Shown: positions 18,626-27,932 of the stretch, one piece after another
How the letters are laid out: each line of letters begins with the position of its first letter
Position numbering within the stretch: position 1 is the first letter of the stretch
Made by a program: the position numbers and the translations under genes
The notes under the pieces: generated by a model
What the model saw: only the letters and a program-made list of their open reading frames with translations
What the model was told of the DNA's origin: nothing
Databases searched by the model: none
NCBI GenBank assembly: GCA_021732975.1
Contig: JAKFWC010000019.1
Coordinates: 124,001 to 188,000, forward strand
Length of the DNA: 64,000 bases
Direction of reading: 5' to 3'
Source of the DNA: Planctomycetaceae bacterium
Lineage (GTDB): Bacteria; Planctomycetota; Planctomycetia; Planctomycetales; Planctomycetaceae

Positions 18626-19663
18626 TTATTGCCGTTCCGCCTCCGCGCGGGTGACCGGCATACGGAATTCGAGGTGATCGGGGGACGGTTTGCCGTCCTT
18701 GACGACAAAATCGGCGGGCTCGGCTTCGATGTCGCCGAGCTTTAAGCGGTACTGGTAATTTCCATCGACCTCGTTCTTGAACTCGACTCCCGACCAGCGC
18801 AGTTGATCGCCCCGTAACCCGGTGGAACTCATCGTGCTGCTGCGGGAGAAGCGGCCGGAACCGTCGGTCATCTGCGGGCCGTGGCGACCGACGGAAAACT
18901 TTCCGGCAAACCGCCGCGAGGTGGTGCCGTCGGCCCAGCGAATGATGCCGCGAAGGGCGACTCGCTCGAAATCGGTCTGAATGCGGGTCTTCGGCCGGGT
19001 CGCTTTCCACACGGTCACGGCTTCCGGCGTGATGTTCGTCCCTTCAATCGGGCAATATTCCAGCTTCTCGTGCTGTGCCGCGGCTAAGGTGAATTTGTCG
19101 CCGACGTTCGTGTTCATCACCATCAACGTGGTGAGTTTCGGCAGATGCGGTAACAGTTCCGCGAGGCCGTCGTCAACGTCGGTGTCGGAAACATCCAGCG
19201 AATAAAGCTCCGGGCAGTTTTTCAGCGCCATCAATCCCTGTGATGTGATGGTTCCACGGGAAAAATAGAGCGAAGTGACGTTCGGAAAATGCTTCGCGAT
19301 GTACGCCACCAGTTCATCGGTGGCGTGTTCATCCAGTCGCACCGCGGTCACATCCTTGGCGGAAGTTCCCCGGATCCCGATGGGCACCGCTTCCAGCCAA
19401 TCGAGCGGATTGCGAAACTGGCGATTGGTCGTCGGGATAATGATGTGCCGACCGGGCCCCTTAATCGCCGCCACTTCCGGCGGGTCTTGAATGCCGTACC
19501 AGATACGAACGGCGAGCGCGATATGCACGACCACCAATACCAGCATTGCCGCCATCCCGATGCGCGCCCATGCCGGCACGCGCTCCCACATCCGCTGCCG
19601 CCACGGTCGCATCGCCGCGAGGCGTTCGGGATCATCGGGTGGCAGATCATCAACGGTCATCAC
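18626..19663 (-). CDS. Single-pass membrane protein with leucine-rich repeats
   Basis: 345 residues. One membrane helix (about residues 36-55, MAAMLVLVVVHIALAV) follows a cytoplasmic N-terminus of 35 residues. Residues 105-200 carry irregular leucine-rich repeats (VTSLYFSRGTITSQGLMAL, YSLDVSDTDVDDGLAELL, LTTLMVMNTNVGDK), as in many planctomycete LRR proteins. The C-terminal 130 residues are beta-rich without a known domain. The protein likely faces the periplasm. Function unknown; no operon partner is obvious, though it is codirectional with the NagB-like gene 21 bp upstream. Confidence 0.75.
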   Translation of the reverse strand: MMTVDDLPPDDPERLAAMRPWRQRMWERVPAWARIGMAAMLVLVVVHIALAVRIWYGIQDPPEVAAIKGPGRHIIIPTTNRQFRNPLDWLEAVPIGIRGTSAKDVTAVRLDEHATDELVAYIAKHFPNVTSLYFSRGTITSQGLMALKNCPELYSLDVSDTDVDDGLAELLPHLPKLTTLMVMNTNVGDKFTLAAAQHEKLEYCPIEGTNITPEAVTVWKATRPKTRIQTDFERVALRGIIRWADGTTSRRFAGKFSVGRHGPQMTDGSGRFSRSSTMSSTGLRGDQLRWSGVEFKNEVDGNYQYRLKLGDIEAEPADFVVKDGKPSPDHLEFRMPVTRAEAERQ

Positions 19664-19684
19664 GCGCTTCCGATATGGAAACGA

Positions 19685-20635
19685 TCAATTGCACTCCGCG
19701 ACCAACGGCCCCGCGAGTTCTTCGAGGAAGAACAACCGGCCGGGCATCGTCGGCATGTACGTCGATGGAATCCACATCGTCGGTTCATGACGGAGCGTCA
19801 TCCAGAGGGAAAGACCTTGCCACATCATGCCGCGGCTGAAGGTGCCGTCGGCACCACCGATGATCTTGTCCGCCCCGAGGAACAACGCCGGGCCGATGGT
19901 GTTCGCGAACGCCGGGACCAACGTGGTGCGGCTCTTGAAACTGGTCAATGCGTTCTGTTCGACCGTCAACGGATGCAACTTTGCACCGAGGCGATGCGTC
20001 TGCTTCTTCCACTCGCCGTCAGTCGCGAATTCCGCGGCGAAATGCGGTTCCCAGAAGGCGATGTGACACACGCGGCCGATGCCGAAGATCACGGTGAGTT
20101 TCGCCCCTTCGGACTTCAATTCCTTGATCTGTTCGGCATACGTCGGCAGCAGTTTCTTCGTGGCGAAGTTCCGCTGCTTCTTGGGGACGGTGAGTTTCCC
20201 CAGCGGACCGTAGAAGGCTTGTTCCATCGCATACTGGAACGAACCGGTGTTGGTCGGCGGCAGCGTTTCCCCCTTGATGTCGCTCCATTCGTCCATGTTA
20301 AAGCCGTGGACGTGGTCGCAGGGGACGTTCCATTCGGTGAGAAAATAGACCGCCCAGCGATACATCCCCATCGGTCCGACGGGCAGGATCAGCGCGGCTT
20401 CTTCGTTCTTGTCGCGGGCCTGCTTGATGGTCAGAGCAATTTCGTGTCCCATGTAGATGTCGAAGTCGGCGACACTCTTGCAGGGGATTGGCTGAAAATT
20501 GCGGTGCCACGATTTTTGCCGCACGGTGATGTTCGCGGGATTCGCATCGACGCAGGCATCGATCTTCTTGAGATTCCACCCGGCCGGGAAAAAACCTTCC
20601 ATGAGAGAACCGGATAGCGTCGAGAGCAGGTCCAT
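19685..20635 (-). CDS. Glucosamine-6-phosphate deaminase-like (NagB/isomerase family) protein
   Basis: 316 residues from ATG 20635 (GGAG upstream). The NagB fold is visible: a loop GPMGMYR, the FNMDEW motif (112-117; the Asp corresponds to the proton-transfer Asp of NagB), [16 protein letters not shown] (184-197; His191 in the place of the catalytic His), and SFKSRTTLV. In true NagB the segment before the His reads GxGxDGHIAFNEP; here the Asp-Gly is replaced by Val-Cys and Asn by Trp, so substrate or activity may differ. The protein is larger than typical NagB (about 266). It may handle an amino-sugar phosphate. Confidence 0.78.
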   Translation of the reverse strand: MDLLSTLSGSLMEGFFPAGWNLKKIDACVDANPANITVRQKSWHRNFQPIPCKSVADFDIYMGHEIALTIKQARDKNEEAALILPVGPMGMYRWAVYFLTEWNVPCDHVHGFNMDEWSDIKGETLPPTNTGSFQYAMEQAFYGPLGKLTVPKKQRNFATKKLLPTYAEQIKELKSEGAKLTVIFGIGRVCHIAFWEPHFAAEFATDGEWKKQTHRLGAKLHPLTVEQNALTSFKSRTTLVPAFANTIGPALFLGADKIIGGADGTFSRGMMWQGLSLWMTLRHEPTMWIPSTYMPTMPGRLFFLEELAGPLVAECN

Positions 20636-20856
20636 ACAAGCGATCTCCGAAAGAACCAGAAGCGGCATGCGCAGCCCACTTCTTACCATATCGCAGGTCT
20701 AAGAAACATCGTCTCCCAACCACCGCTTGCGGTTTCGTGCCTCGCTCCCCTCAACGCCGTGCCCGCCAACTTCCCCTGGCGATGACGGGAAGAGTCATCC
20801 CGCCCCCGTTATAATCCCGTCGATTGTCGAGGATTTCCCCAGCGAAAAGTTCTCCC

Positions 20857-21936
20857 ATGTCCGACCCCGTAACCGTCCAAGGTTTCAATTTTCTGCGGAC
20901 CTTCCCGTGGCTGCGGATCGGCCGAGCCGTCGGCTGTGCGGTGTCGTTGCAGACGCTGATCATTGCGATCATCGGCGTGTTGCTGATGGATTTCTCACGA
21001 GCCGCGTTGCTGACGGTATTGCGTGGCGACGAACTCCCATTGCTGCTGTACGGTCCCGATTGGACTCTGCGTGTTCCCCCGGTGCAGGACGCGCTGGTGC
21101 CGCTCTGGAACATGCGAGGCGTGCCGTGGTCAGTCGCATGGCGGTTGCTGGTGCTGGGTACGGTTGCCGGCGTGATCTGGTCTTTCGTCGGCGTCGCGCT
21201 GTGCCGTTGTGCGGCGCTCGAGTTCTGTCGCGATGAAAGCGCGTCGTTTCGAGGATCGGTGCAGCACGCGATTCGTCGTTTCGCCGCCCCGTGGCAAGCG
21301 CTGGCGACGCCGTTATTCGGGACGGCGATGCTGCTCGTGATGATCGTCGCGTTGGCGATTCCCGCATTTCTGCCGATGCTGGGCGGTGTCTGGCTGCGAC
21401 TGCTGTCGCCGATCATCGCGATTCTCGGAGTCGCTGCCGGGTTCCTGTTGCTGGTGTTACCGGTGATGTGGCCATTGATTATTGCTGCCGTCGCGGTGGA
21501 TGACAGCGACGGCTTTGATGCGTTCAGCCGCTCGTTTAGTTTTGTGACCTCGCATCCGTGGATGACCGCCGGGTTGGTGGTCGTCGCCGCGGGCATCATC
21601 TGGGTCTGTGGTCGGGCGATTGACCTGGGCGTGAACGAAGCCGCGGGAATCATTCCGTGGTCCGCGGGTTGGGTGGCGAGTGAAAAGTCGATCACGGAGT
21701 CGTTGATCCCCGCGTCAATGTGGTGGGTGCGACTGTTCGCCCGCGCGTTGCATGTCAGCCTGTTCTGGTCGCTGGTGACGATCGTCTATGTGTTCTTGCG
21801 ACAGGCGACCGACGCTGCTCCGTTGGACAAGATGAGCGGTTTCGACGAACCCGGTTTGGTCCGCGAAGACTTCCCGGTCGTCGGTATCCCCGCGATGAAC
21901 CCGCCGATGTCCACAAGCGGTGAAACCACGAACTGA
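20857..21936 (+). CDS. Polytopic membrane protein of unknown function
   Basis: 359 residues from ATG 20857; a TTG 33 bases earlier is less likely. About seven hydrophobic segments: near 28-46, 98-122, 155-175, 185-200, 205-230, 250-268 and 295-315. A conserved-looking soluble stretch (DDSDGFDAFSRSFSFVTSHPW) between helices 5 and 6 resembles the cytoplasmic loop of DUF4013/YciC-like membrane proteins, but the family could not be assigned. It reads away from the NagB-like gene and ends before a long palindrome. Confidence 0.7.
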   Translation: MSDPVTVQGFNFLRTFPWLRIGRAVGCAVSLQTLIIAIIGVLLMDFSRAALLTVLRGDELPLLLYGPDWTLRVPPVQDALVPLWNMRGVPWSVAWRLLVLGTVAGVIWSFVGVALCRCAALEFCRDESASFRGSVQHAIRRFAAPWQALATPLFGTAMLLVMIVALAIPAFLPMLGGVWLRLLSPIIAILGVAAGFLLLVLPVMWPLIIAAVAVDDSDGFDAFSRSFSFVTSHPWMTAGLVVVAAGIIWVCGRAIDLGVNEAAGIIPWSAGWVASEKSITESLIPASMWWVRLFARALHVSLFWSLVTIVYVFLRQATDAAPLDKMSGFDEPGLVREDFPVVGIPAMNPPMSTSGETTN

Positions 21937-21943
21937 CTGCCCT

Positions 21944-22018
21944 GTGAGCGGCAAGGCGTTAGCCGCCGGTGTATTTGGATACGAATGAAGAACCGACGGC
22001 TAGCGCCTTGCCGCTCAC
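21944..22018. repeat. 75-bp palindromic element with 27-bp arms (copy 1)
   Basis: Arms 21944-21970 and 21992-22018 (gtgagcggcaaggcg...) match with two substitutions, both allowing G:U pairs in RNA. The 21-base loop is gtatttg...cgaa.gaaga. A near-identical copy is at 40619-40693. Confidence 0.9.
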
Positions 22019-22037
22019 GATCCCAGGATCTTTTTCC

Positions 22038-22934
22038 TTGCACACGCTCGGTGAACTCATCGAACTGGCCTGCCTGATGGAGGCGACCGCCCGCAAGCCG
22101 GGCAATGTCCATCCGGCCGCGTCGTTTTCCGACCTCTGCTATGACGACTTCGTCCGCGCGGCTGCGGCCATCGCGCCGGTGTTTGCCGCGGCCGAACGGC
22201 GCGGCATTGGTCAAACGGTGCGGGATGCCATTGCGGCTACGCGCGAACAAGCGGCGACGAACATCAACCTCGGCATCGTCCTTCTGCTGGCACCATTGGC
22301 GAAGGTGCCGCGGTCGATTCCGATTTCGACGGGAATTGCGGATGTGCTACAGCAGACGACGCAACACGACGCGGCGTTGGTCTACGAAGCGATTCGACTC
22401 GCGCACCCCGGCGGCTTGGGGAAGGTTGACGATCAGGATGTCGCCCAGGCTCCGACGCAAACGCTGCTCGAAGTGATGTGTCTCGCCGCGGATCGCGATC
22501 AGGTTGCGGCGCAGTATGCCACCGACTTTCAATTGGTGCAGTCGCTCGCCGAGAGCCTGATGAAGCGGCTCACCGATGCGCGCCAGATCGATGAAAATTC
22601 GATGCCGTTATGGGAACAGGCGGTGATTGCGACACATCTCGAATTGATGGCGCGTGTGCCGGACTCGTTGATCGTCCGCAAGGTGGGTCTCAATGTCGCA
22701 CGGGAAGCCCAGCGCCGTGCGGCGATCGTTGTCGATGCACAGTGGCCGAATCAAATCCATGAACTGGATGTGTGGCTGCGAGCCGATGGGCACCGCCGCA
22801 ATCCCGGCACTAGCGCCGATCTCATCGCCGCAGCGTTGTTCGTCGCATTACGAAATGGTGAATGGGAACCACCAACAAAAATCGATTTGCTCACCCATGC
22901 ATCGGCCATCCGTGACTCAGTCCCCGGTCATTGA
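22038..22934 (+). CDS. CitG/MdcB-like triphosphoribosyl-dephospho-CoA synthase family protein
   Basis: 298 residues if read from TTG 22038, which has AGGA nine bases upstream and lies just outside the palindrome; the longer frame from GTG 21969 starts inside the palindrome. Family motifs: ARKPGNVHP (about 19-27), TNINLGIVLLLAPLA (about 74-88), and HRRNPGTSADLIAAALF near the C-terminus. CitG makes the prosthetic-group precursor of citrate or malonate lyase, but no lyase genes are near. Homologues without lyases occur in one-carbon (methanopterin-type) organisms and archaea, where the role is unsettled. Its end overlaps the convergent SDR gene by seven bases. Confidence 0.82.
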   Translation: MHTLGELIELACLMEATARKPGNVHPAASFSDLCYDDFVRAAAAIAPVFAAAERRGIGQTVRDAIAATREQAATNINLGIVLLLAPLAKVPRSIPISTGIADVLQQTTQHDAALVYEAIRLAHPGGLGKVDDQDVAQAPTQTLLEVMCLAADRDQVAAQYATDFQLVQSLAESLMKRLTDARQIDENSMPLWEQAVIATHLELMARVPDSLIVRKVGLNVAREAQRRAAIVVDAQWPNQIHELDVWLRADGHRRNPGTSADLIAAALFVALRNGEWEPPTKIDLLTHASAIRDSVPGH

Positions 22935-23737
22935 GTCACACGGGGTGGCACACCCAGCGATTTGCCACCGTCGATGGCGATCATCGTTCCTGTGACCAAC
23001 AGGGCGGCGTCGCTGACGAGATATTCGATCGCCTGTGCGACTTCATCCGGTGTGATCATCCGGCGGAAGGCGCGCGCAAGGGGACTGGCAGCGATGAATT
23101 GCTCCGCCATCGCCTTCGGATCGGACGCCACGGCGAGATCGGCGTTGATCATGCCTGTATCGCCGACCGGACCAGGACACACGGCGTTGATGCGGATGCG
23201 GTCCACGGAGTGACACAGTGCGAGGCTCTTTGTCAGCCCCACGAGCGCGTGCTTGCTGATGCTGTAAACCGGGTCATGCGCGCGAGGCAACAGTCCGGCG
23301 TTGCTGGCAACATTCACAATCGCGCCACCCTGCGGATTCACCTGCATAAGCGGGATCGCATGTTTGCAGCCAAAGAACGCGGCCTTCAGGTTCGTATCGA
23401 GGCAACGGTCCCATTCTTCTTCGGTCACTTCGGTGATGGGTTTGACCATTCCGATACCAGCGTTATTGACGAGCACATCCAGTCGTCCTGCTGCTGACGC
23501 GGTCAGAATCAGGCTGCGGACATCGGCTTCCTTGCGGACATCGCACGCATGGCGATGAATATTCGGCCCGGTGAACACGGCGTCGTTCGACGGGTTGAGC
23601 CGCAAATCGCCGGAATAAACGGCATAACCCGCTTGCGCGAGTCGCAGCACGGTCGCCCGGCCGATGCCACTTTCCCCGCCTGTGACCACGGCAACGCCGC
23701 GTACGGAGGACATACTCGGTTTTGATGATTCAGTCAC
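22928..23737 (-). CDS. Short-chain dehydrogenase/reductase (SDR)
   Basis: 269 residues from GTG 23737, which has AGGGAA upstream; ATG 23713 is an alternative. Classical SDR features: TGGESGIGRA nucleotide loop (about 18-27), NNAG (about 88), the Ser and the YxxxK catalytic pair (YSISK, about 150), then CPGPV. The DLRLNPS segment after beta-2 is compatible with NAD(H). A C-terminal LVTGTMIAIDGGKSLGV closes the fold. The substrate cannot be inferred. It is convergent with the CitG-like gene. Confidence 0.88.
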   Translation of the reverse strand: MTESSKPSMSSVRGVAVVTGGESGIGRATVLRLAQAGYAVYSGDLRLNPSNDAVFTGPNIHRHACDVRKEADVRSLILTASAAGRLDVLVNNAGIGMVKPITEVTEEEWDRCLDTNLKAAFFGCKHAIPLMQVNPQGGAIVNVASNAGLLPRAHDPVYSISKHALVGLTKSLALCHSVDRIRINAVCPGPVGDTGMINADLAVASDPKAMAEQFIAASPLARAFRRMITPDEVAQAIEYLVSDAALLVTGTMIAIDGGKSLGVPPRVTQ

Positions 23738-24117
23738 AACAATTTCCCTCAATGTGAGTTACGGCGATAAATTCACCATTTATGAAGGGATCCATGCCGT
23801 CACGGTACTGCAAGGACGATCGGTAAGCTGACATTAACCCTTGCGTTGGAAACACTTACGGGCGAGATTTCGCTCTTGCGTTGCCGAAAAATCGCCGCGA
23901 GAATGCAGGAACGGGCGGGTTTTTGACAGTCGGGCACTTCCAATTTTCTGAAATCGAAGAATCGCCCGATTTTCCTGCGAACGTTCCCCTCGGCCTCGAC
24001 TGTTACTTTAGCAGATGTGGCCAATGGAATTCGTCTGAACGATTCGCTCGAGACATCGACAGGGCGGTAACTAAAACAGACGGGTTCCTGTGGCCCTCGA
24101 CGGAAAGGTCATTCAGT
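23738..24117. other. 380-bp divergent intergenic region
   Basis: Lies between the divergent SDR and DUF1549/DUF1553 genes. A TTGACA hexamer occurs at 23923-23928 on the + strand, but the 17-bp-spaced -10 candidate (ttctga) is weak. No RNA gene or repeat was recognised. The long open frame that extends through it from 23881 lacks family similarity upstream of ATG 24118. Confidence 0.4.
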
Positions 24118-25785
24118 ATGTGGGGATGGCGTGTGACGCAACGAGTGATGGGGTGGGCCTTCGCTGCCGGATTGATGTTGTCCGGGGCGGTCGCGGTGGA
24201 TGCGGCCGAACAGGAATTCACCACCGGTTCGTCCGATGTGATCATCCAGTTCATTAATCAGCAGATTCGGCAGTCGTGGACGGATAACGAAGTCCAGCCG
24301 TCAGCGGTTGCTGATGATGCGGAGTGGATTCGCCGCGTCTATCTCGACCTCGTCGGCCATATCCCGCCGGTGGAAGATGTTGAGGTGTTCATCGCCGACA
24401 AAGATAAGGCGAAGCGGGCGAAACTCATCGACAAGCTGCTCGATGAGCCGGGTTATGTCCGCAACTGGACGACGATCTGGACCAATCTCTGCATCGGTCA
24501 GGACACGCCGCGGTTTGTCAGCCGCGACGGCATGCAGAAGTTCTTCCGCGAGGCCTTTGGGCGCAACCGGCCGTGGAAAGATATCGTCGCCGACATCGTG
24601 ACGGCGGAAGGTCACTACGAACAAAACGGTGCCGTAAACTTCATCCTCGCACAAATGCAGGACCGTGACGACGGCGTGCAGCTCACTGCGAAAACCTGCC
24701 GCCTCTTCATGGGCATGCAGGTGCAATGCACACAGTGTCACAACCATCCGTTCAACGACTGGAAGCAGGATCAGTTCTGGCAGTTCAACAGTTTCTTCCG
24801 TCAGACCGACAAGCAAGACCACCGCAAGTTCAACCCGCAAACCGGGCGGATGGAAGATGACTACGCCGAAGTGAAATGGCGCGATTTCAATGGCCCGGTC
24901 TACTTTGAAAAACGCAACGGTTTGATGCAGGTCGCGTTTCCGATTTATCTCGGTTCGGAAATTGACCCCGGTGCCGGAACTGAACGCCGCAAGGAACTTG
25001 CCCGGCTGATGACCTCCGGCGATCGTCCGATGATTGCTCTCGCGTTGGTCAACCGCTTGTGGGGTCACTTCTTCTCGTACGGTTTCACGCGGCCGATTGA
25101 CGACATCGGCCCGCACAATCCGGCGACGCATCCCGAACTGATGGACCGCCTTGCCGACGAATTTGTGAAGAGCGGCTACGACATGAAGCAACTGATGCGG
25201 TGGGTCACCAATTCGGAAGCCTACAACCTCACCAGCAAGGGTCTGGCGAAGAAGAACGAAAAAGACAACCCCGCCGCGGGGGAAACGGCCCTCTTCACGC
25301 ACATGTATGTGAAGCCGATGACCGCCGAGCAGTTGTACGATTCGCTGATTGTCGCCACGAATGCCCACAAGTCGGGGCGGTCCGGCTGGGAGCAATCGGA
25401 ACGGCAGCGTCAGCAGTGGATGCGGCAGTTCGTCAACGCCTTCGGCAATGACATGGCGGAAGAAAGCAATTCCTTCGACGGCACGATCCCGCAAGCGTTG
25501 ATGATGATGAACACGAACCCCAAGCCGAACAACGATACGCCGACGTTGATGTCCGGCGCGGTCAGCCTCGAAGCCGGCAGCCATCTTACCGAGTTGCTGA
25601 CAGGTCCCAGCTCCGACGTGCAGAAGATTCAAAAGCTCTATATGTCGGCTCTCAGCCGGATGCCCAACCGGGCGGAATTGAACGGACTGCAACGGTTCGT
25701 GAAGTCCTCCCGCGATCAGAAGGCCGCATATCAGGACATCTTCTGGGCATTGCTGAACTCGAACGAATTCATTCTGGTGCATTAA
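24118..25785 (+). CDS. Secreted DUF1549/DUF1553 protein with CxxCH
   Basis: 555 residues from ATG 24118, preceded by GGAAAGG. Signal peptide about residues 1-30 (ending VDAAE). DUF1549 runs from about 38 to 245 and contains C203-x2-C206-H (VQCTQCHNHPF), a c-type haem motif; DUF1553 follows (about 285-550). Unlike the protein at 2618 it lacks the PSCyt1 and LamG domains. Its partner DUF1501 gene lies 126 bp downstream. The C-terminus (ending in NSNEFILVH) is closely similar to that of the anti-sigma fusion at 27933-30074, so the two are paralogues. Presumably exported; reaction unknown. Confidence 0.92.
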   Translation: MWGWRVTQRVMGWAFAAGLMLSGAVAVDAAEQEFTTGSSDVIIQFINQQIRQSWTDNEVQPSAVADDAEWIRRVYLDLVGHIPPVEDVEVFIADKDKAKRAKLIDKLLDEPGYVRNWTTIWTNLCIGQDTPRFVSRDGMQKFFREAFGRNRPWKDIVADIVTAEGHYEQNGAVNFILAQMQDRDDGVQLTAKTCRLFMGMQVQCTQCHNHPFNDWKQDQFWQFNSFFRQTDKQDHRKFNPQTGRMEDDYAEVKWRDFNGPVYFEKRNGLMQVAFPIYLGSEIDPGAGTERRKELARLMTSGDRPMIALALVNRLWGHFFSYGFTRPIDDIGPHNPATHPELMDRLADEFVKSGYDMKQLMRWVTNSEAYNLTSKGLAKKNEKDNPAAGETALFTHMYVKPMTAEQLYDSLIVATNAHKSGRSGWEQSERQRQQWMRQFVNAFGNDMAEESNSFDGTIPQALMMMNTNPKPNNDTPTLMSGAVSLEAGSHLTELLTGPSSDVQKIQKLYMSALSRMPNRAELNGLQRFVKSSRDQKAAYQDIFWALLNSNEFILVH

Positions 25786-25911
25786 CGCATCCAGTGGAAA
25801 TACCGCTGCCTGCATCGCCGGCGTGATGCTGTTCGATGCTGATGACGGATCGAATTACCCTGCCATAATTGAAACTCGCGCACGATAAACTTTGATTTTC
25901 AGGAACTCGCC

Positions 25912-27222
25912 ATGTCTCTCTTTTCATCGACGCCGGACGGAATGTCGCGCCGCCACTTCATGGGGCATCTCGCGGCCAGCGCTGCGACGATTCCCGCGTT
26001 GAACTTCATCGCTCACGTGAAAGCCAACGCCGCCGAACTGAAGAAGAAGAACAAGGCGTGCATCCTGTTGTGGATGAGTGGCGGACCGCCGTCGATCGAC
26101 ATTTGGGATTTGAAGCCGGACTCCAAGAACGGCGGGGAATTCAAGCCGATTTCGACAAAGGGCAACCTGCAGATCAGCGAGCACATGCCGAAGACCGCCG
26201 GGGTGATGAATCACCTCTCCGTGGTCCGCGCTATGAGCACCCGCGAAGCCGACCACAACCGCGGCCGGTACTACATGCACACCGCCTATGTGCCGAACCC
26301 TACCGTGGTTCACCCGGCGTTCGGTTCGGTCGTCAGCTATGAACTCGGATCGCAACGCAAAGAACTCGAAATCCCGGCGTTCGTCTCCATCGGCGGCGGC
26401 GGCACCAGCCCCGGCTTCATGGGGATGGCCCACGCTCCGTTCCTCGTCGACACCTCCGGCCGCATCCGCAACGCCGACATGGACGATGTGTCGCCGGAAC
26501 GGCTGCAGCAACGCCTGTCGATGCTCGGCGTCATCGAAGACGATTTCATCAAGTCGAACCGGGGCGAGTTCCCGCAGGCCCATAAGGACATCTACAAGAA
26601 GGCCGTCAACCTGATGACCTCGAAGCAGATGGACGCCTTCAAGGTCGATCAGGAAAAGCCGGAAACCCTCGCCATGTACACCGGGGCACCGGCCCAGGGC
26701 GGCATGATGGGTGGCGGTGGTCAGTTCGGTCGTAGCCTGCTGATGGCCCGCCGGTTGGTCGAAACCGGAGTGCCGTTCGTGGAAATCGATTTCGGCGGTT
26801 GGGACTTGCACCAAGGCGTCTTCAACAACCTGAAGACCCAGAAGTTGCCGGCCCTTGACGCCGGGATCTCTGGTCTTGTCAATGACCTGAAGCAACGCAA
26901 CATGCTCGATGATGTCTGCATCGTGTGGATGGGCGAGTTCGGCCGTACGCCCCGAATCAACCAGGACGTGGGTCGCGATCACTGGGCCAAGAGCTGGTCG
27001 GTGATGATCGGTGGCGGTGGCCTCAAGGGTGGCGTCGCGGTCGGTGAAACCAACAAGGACGGCGACGACATCGCCACCGACAAGACCTACCTGCCCGGCG
27101 ATGTCTGGGCGACCGTCGCGCATCAACTCGGCATCCCGCTGGAAACCGTGCATCAATCGAAGCGCGGCCGTCCGATGAAGATCGCCAACGGCGGCGCCGC
27201 GATCAAGGAACTGTTGTCGTAG
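25912..27222 (+). CDS. DUF1501 protein with Tat signal
   Basis: 436 residues. [19 protein letters not shown] at the N-terminus is a twin-arginine signal. DUF1501 landmarks: [18 protein letters not shown], the [19 protein letters not shown] segment, VDIFGGWDLH-like [12 protein letters not shown], and [20 protein letters not shown] towards the end. It pairs with the DUF1549/1553 protein just upstream. Good AGGA site before the ATG. A strong terminator follows 29 bases after the stop, marking the end of this two-gene operon. Confidence 0.93.
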   Translation: MSLFSSTPDGMSRRHFMGHLAASAATIPALNFIAHVKANAAELKKKNKACILLWMSGGPPSIDIWDLKPDSKNGGEFKPISTKGNLQISEHMPKTAGVMNHLSVVRAMSTREADHNRGRYYMHTAYVPNPTVVHPAFGSVVSYELGSQRKELEIPAFVSIGGGGTSPGFMGMAHAPFLVDTSGRIRNADMDDVSPERLQQRLSMLGVIEDDFIKSNRGEFPQAHKDIYKKAVNLMTSKQMDAFKVDQEKPETLAMYTGAPAQGGMMGGGGQFGRSLLMARRLVETGVPFVEIDFGGWDLHQGVFNNLKTQKLPALDAGISGLVNDLKQRNMLDDVCIVWMGEFGRTPRINQDVGRDHWAKSWSVMIGGGGLKGGVAVGETNKDGDDIATDKTYLPGDVWATVAHQLGIPLETVHQSKRGRPMKIANGGAAIKELLS

Positions 27223-27250
27223 ACGGCAAGTGAGATAGGGCCAGCGCGAT

Positions 27251-27282
27251 CTCGGGGGGCTGACAACAGCCCCCCGAGTTTT
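27251..27282 (+). terminator. Rho-independent terminator
   Basis: ctcggggggct and agccccccgag form an 11-bp GC-rich stem with a six-base loop (27251-27278), followed directly by TTTT (27279-27282). It ends the DUF1549/1553-DUF1501 operon and separates it from the sigma-factor gene. Confidence 0.9.
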
Positions 27283-27361
27283 CCAGTCCGCAGTGAGTGT
27301 GAAAGAGAATACGGAAATCTGTGGATCATCTTGATTTGAATTGCTTGATGGGCAATAGGAC

Positions 27362-27919
27362 GTGACCACCAGCGGCATTGATACACTCGGTGAAACACCG
27401 TCGGGTGAATTGCCCACCGATGATTTCGTTTCGTTGTTTTCGCGCTATCAACGCCGGTTGTTTTTGTACATCCTCACTCAAGTCCCGCATCCGGTGGATG
27501 CCGAAGAGATTTTGCAGGAGACCAGCGTCGTCATCTGGCGGAAGGCCGCGCAGTTTCAACCGGGGACGAACTTTTTTGCGTGGGTGTCGCAGGTAGCGAA
27601 TTTTGAGGTGATGAAATACCGCAGTCGCCGCAAACGCGAGAAACTGCAGTTTAGCGATGAATTTATCGCCCAGGTGGCAACGGAAGCCGTGGCCCGCGCC
27701 GATGAATTAGAACTTCGCCGCAATGCGTTACTGCACTGCATTGAGAAGCTGCGACCGCAAGATCGCGAGCTGATTCAACAACGGTACGCCCCGGGAGAAA
27801 CGGGCAAGAACCTCGCCGAATCAAAGCACCGTCCGGCGAATTCGGTGTATCAATCACTGGGCCGCATCCGCCGCACCTTGTGGGAATGCATTCAACGACA
27901 GTTGGCTGTTGAAAGTTGA
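27362..27919 (+). CDS. ECF RNA polymerase sigma factor
   Basis: 185 residues from GTG 27362. Region 2 (about 20-90) includes DAEEILQETSVVIWRKAAQF and FFAWVSQVANFEVMKYRSRRKR; region 4 (about 120-178) includes LHCIEKLRPQDRELIQQRYAPG and the recognition helix around NSVYQSLGRIRRTLWECI. This is the planctomycete-type ECF subfamily found beside FecR-like or PSCyt/DUF1549 genes. The AGGA before the start is only one base away, so the exact start is not certain. The membrane partner starts 13 bp downstream. Confidence 0.92.
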   Translation: MTTSGIDTLGETPSGELPTDDFVSLFSRYQRRLFLYILTQVPHPVDAEEILQETSVVIWRKAAQFQPGTNFFAWVSQVANFEVMKYRSRRKREKLQFSDEFIAQVATEAVARADELELRRNALLHCIEKLRPQDRELIQQRYAPGETGKNLAESKHRPANSVYQSLGRIRRTLWECIQRQLAVES

Positions 27920-27932
27920 GCTTCAAAGAAAA

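Noticed and set aside
21969-22037. GTG start of the CitG-like gene at 21969
   Set aside because: The codons lie in the loop and right arm of a dispersed palindrome; TTG 22038 has AGGA at the right distance and starts just before the conserved domain.
24301-25815. 504-residue open frame on the minus strand
   Set aside because: It is antisense to the DUF1549/DUF1553 gene, rich in His/Arg/Val and without recognisable motifs; typical shadow frame in GC-rich DNA.
25924-27417. 497-residue open frame on the minus strand
   Set aside because: Antisense to the DUF1501 gene and spans its terminator; no family motif.
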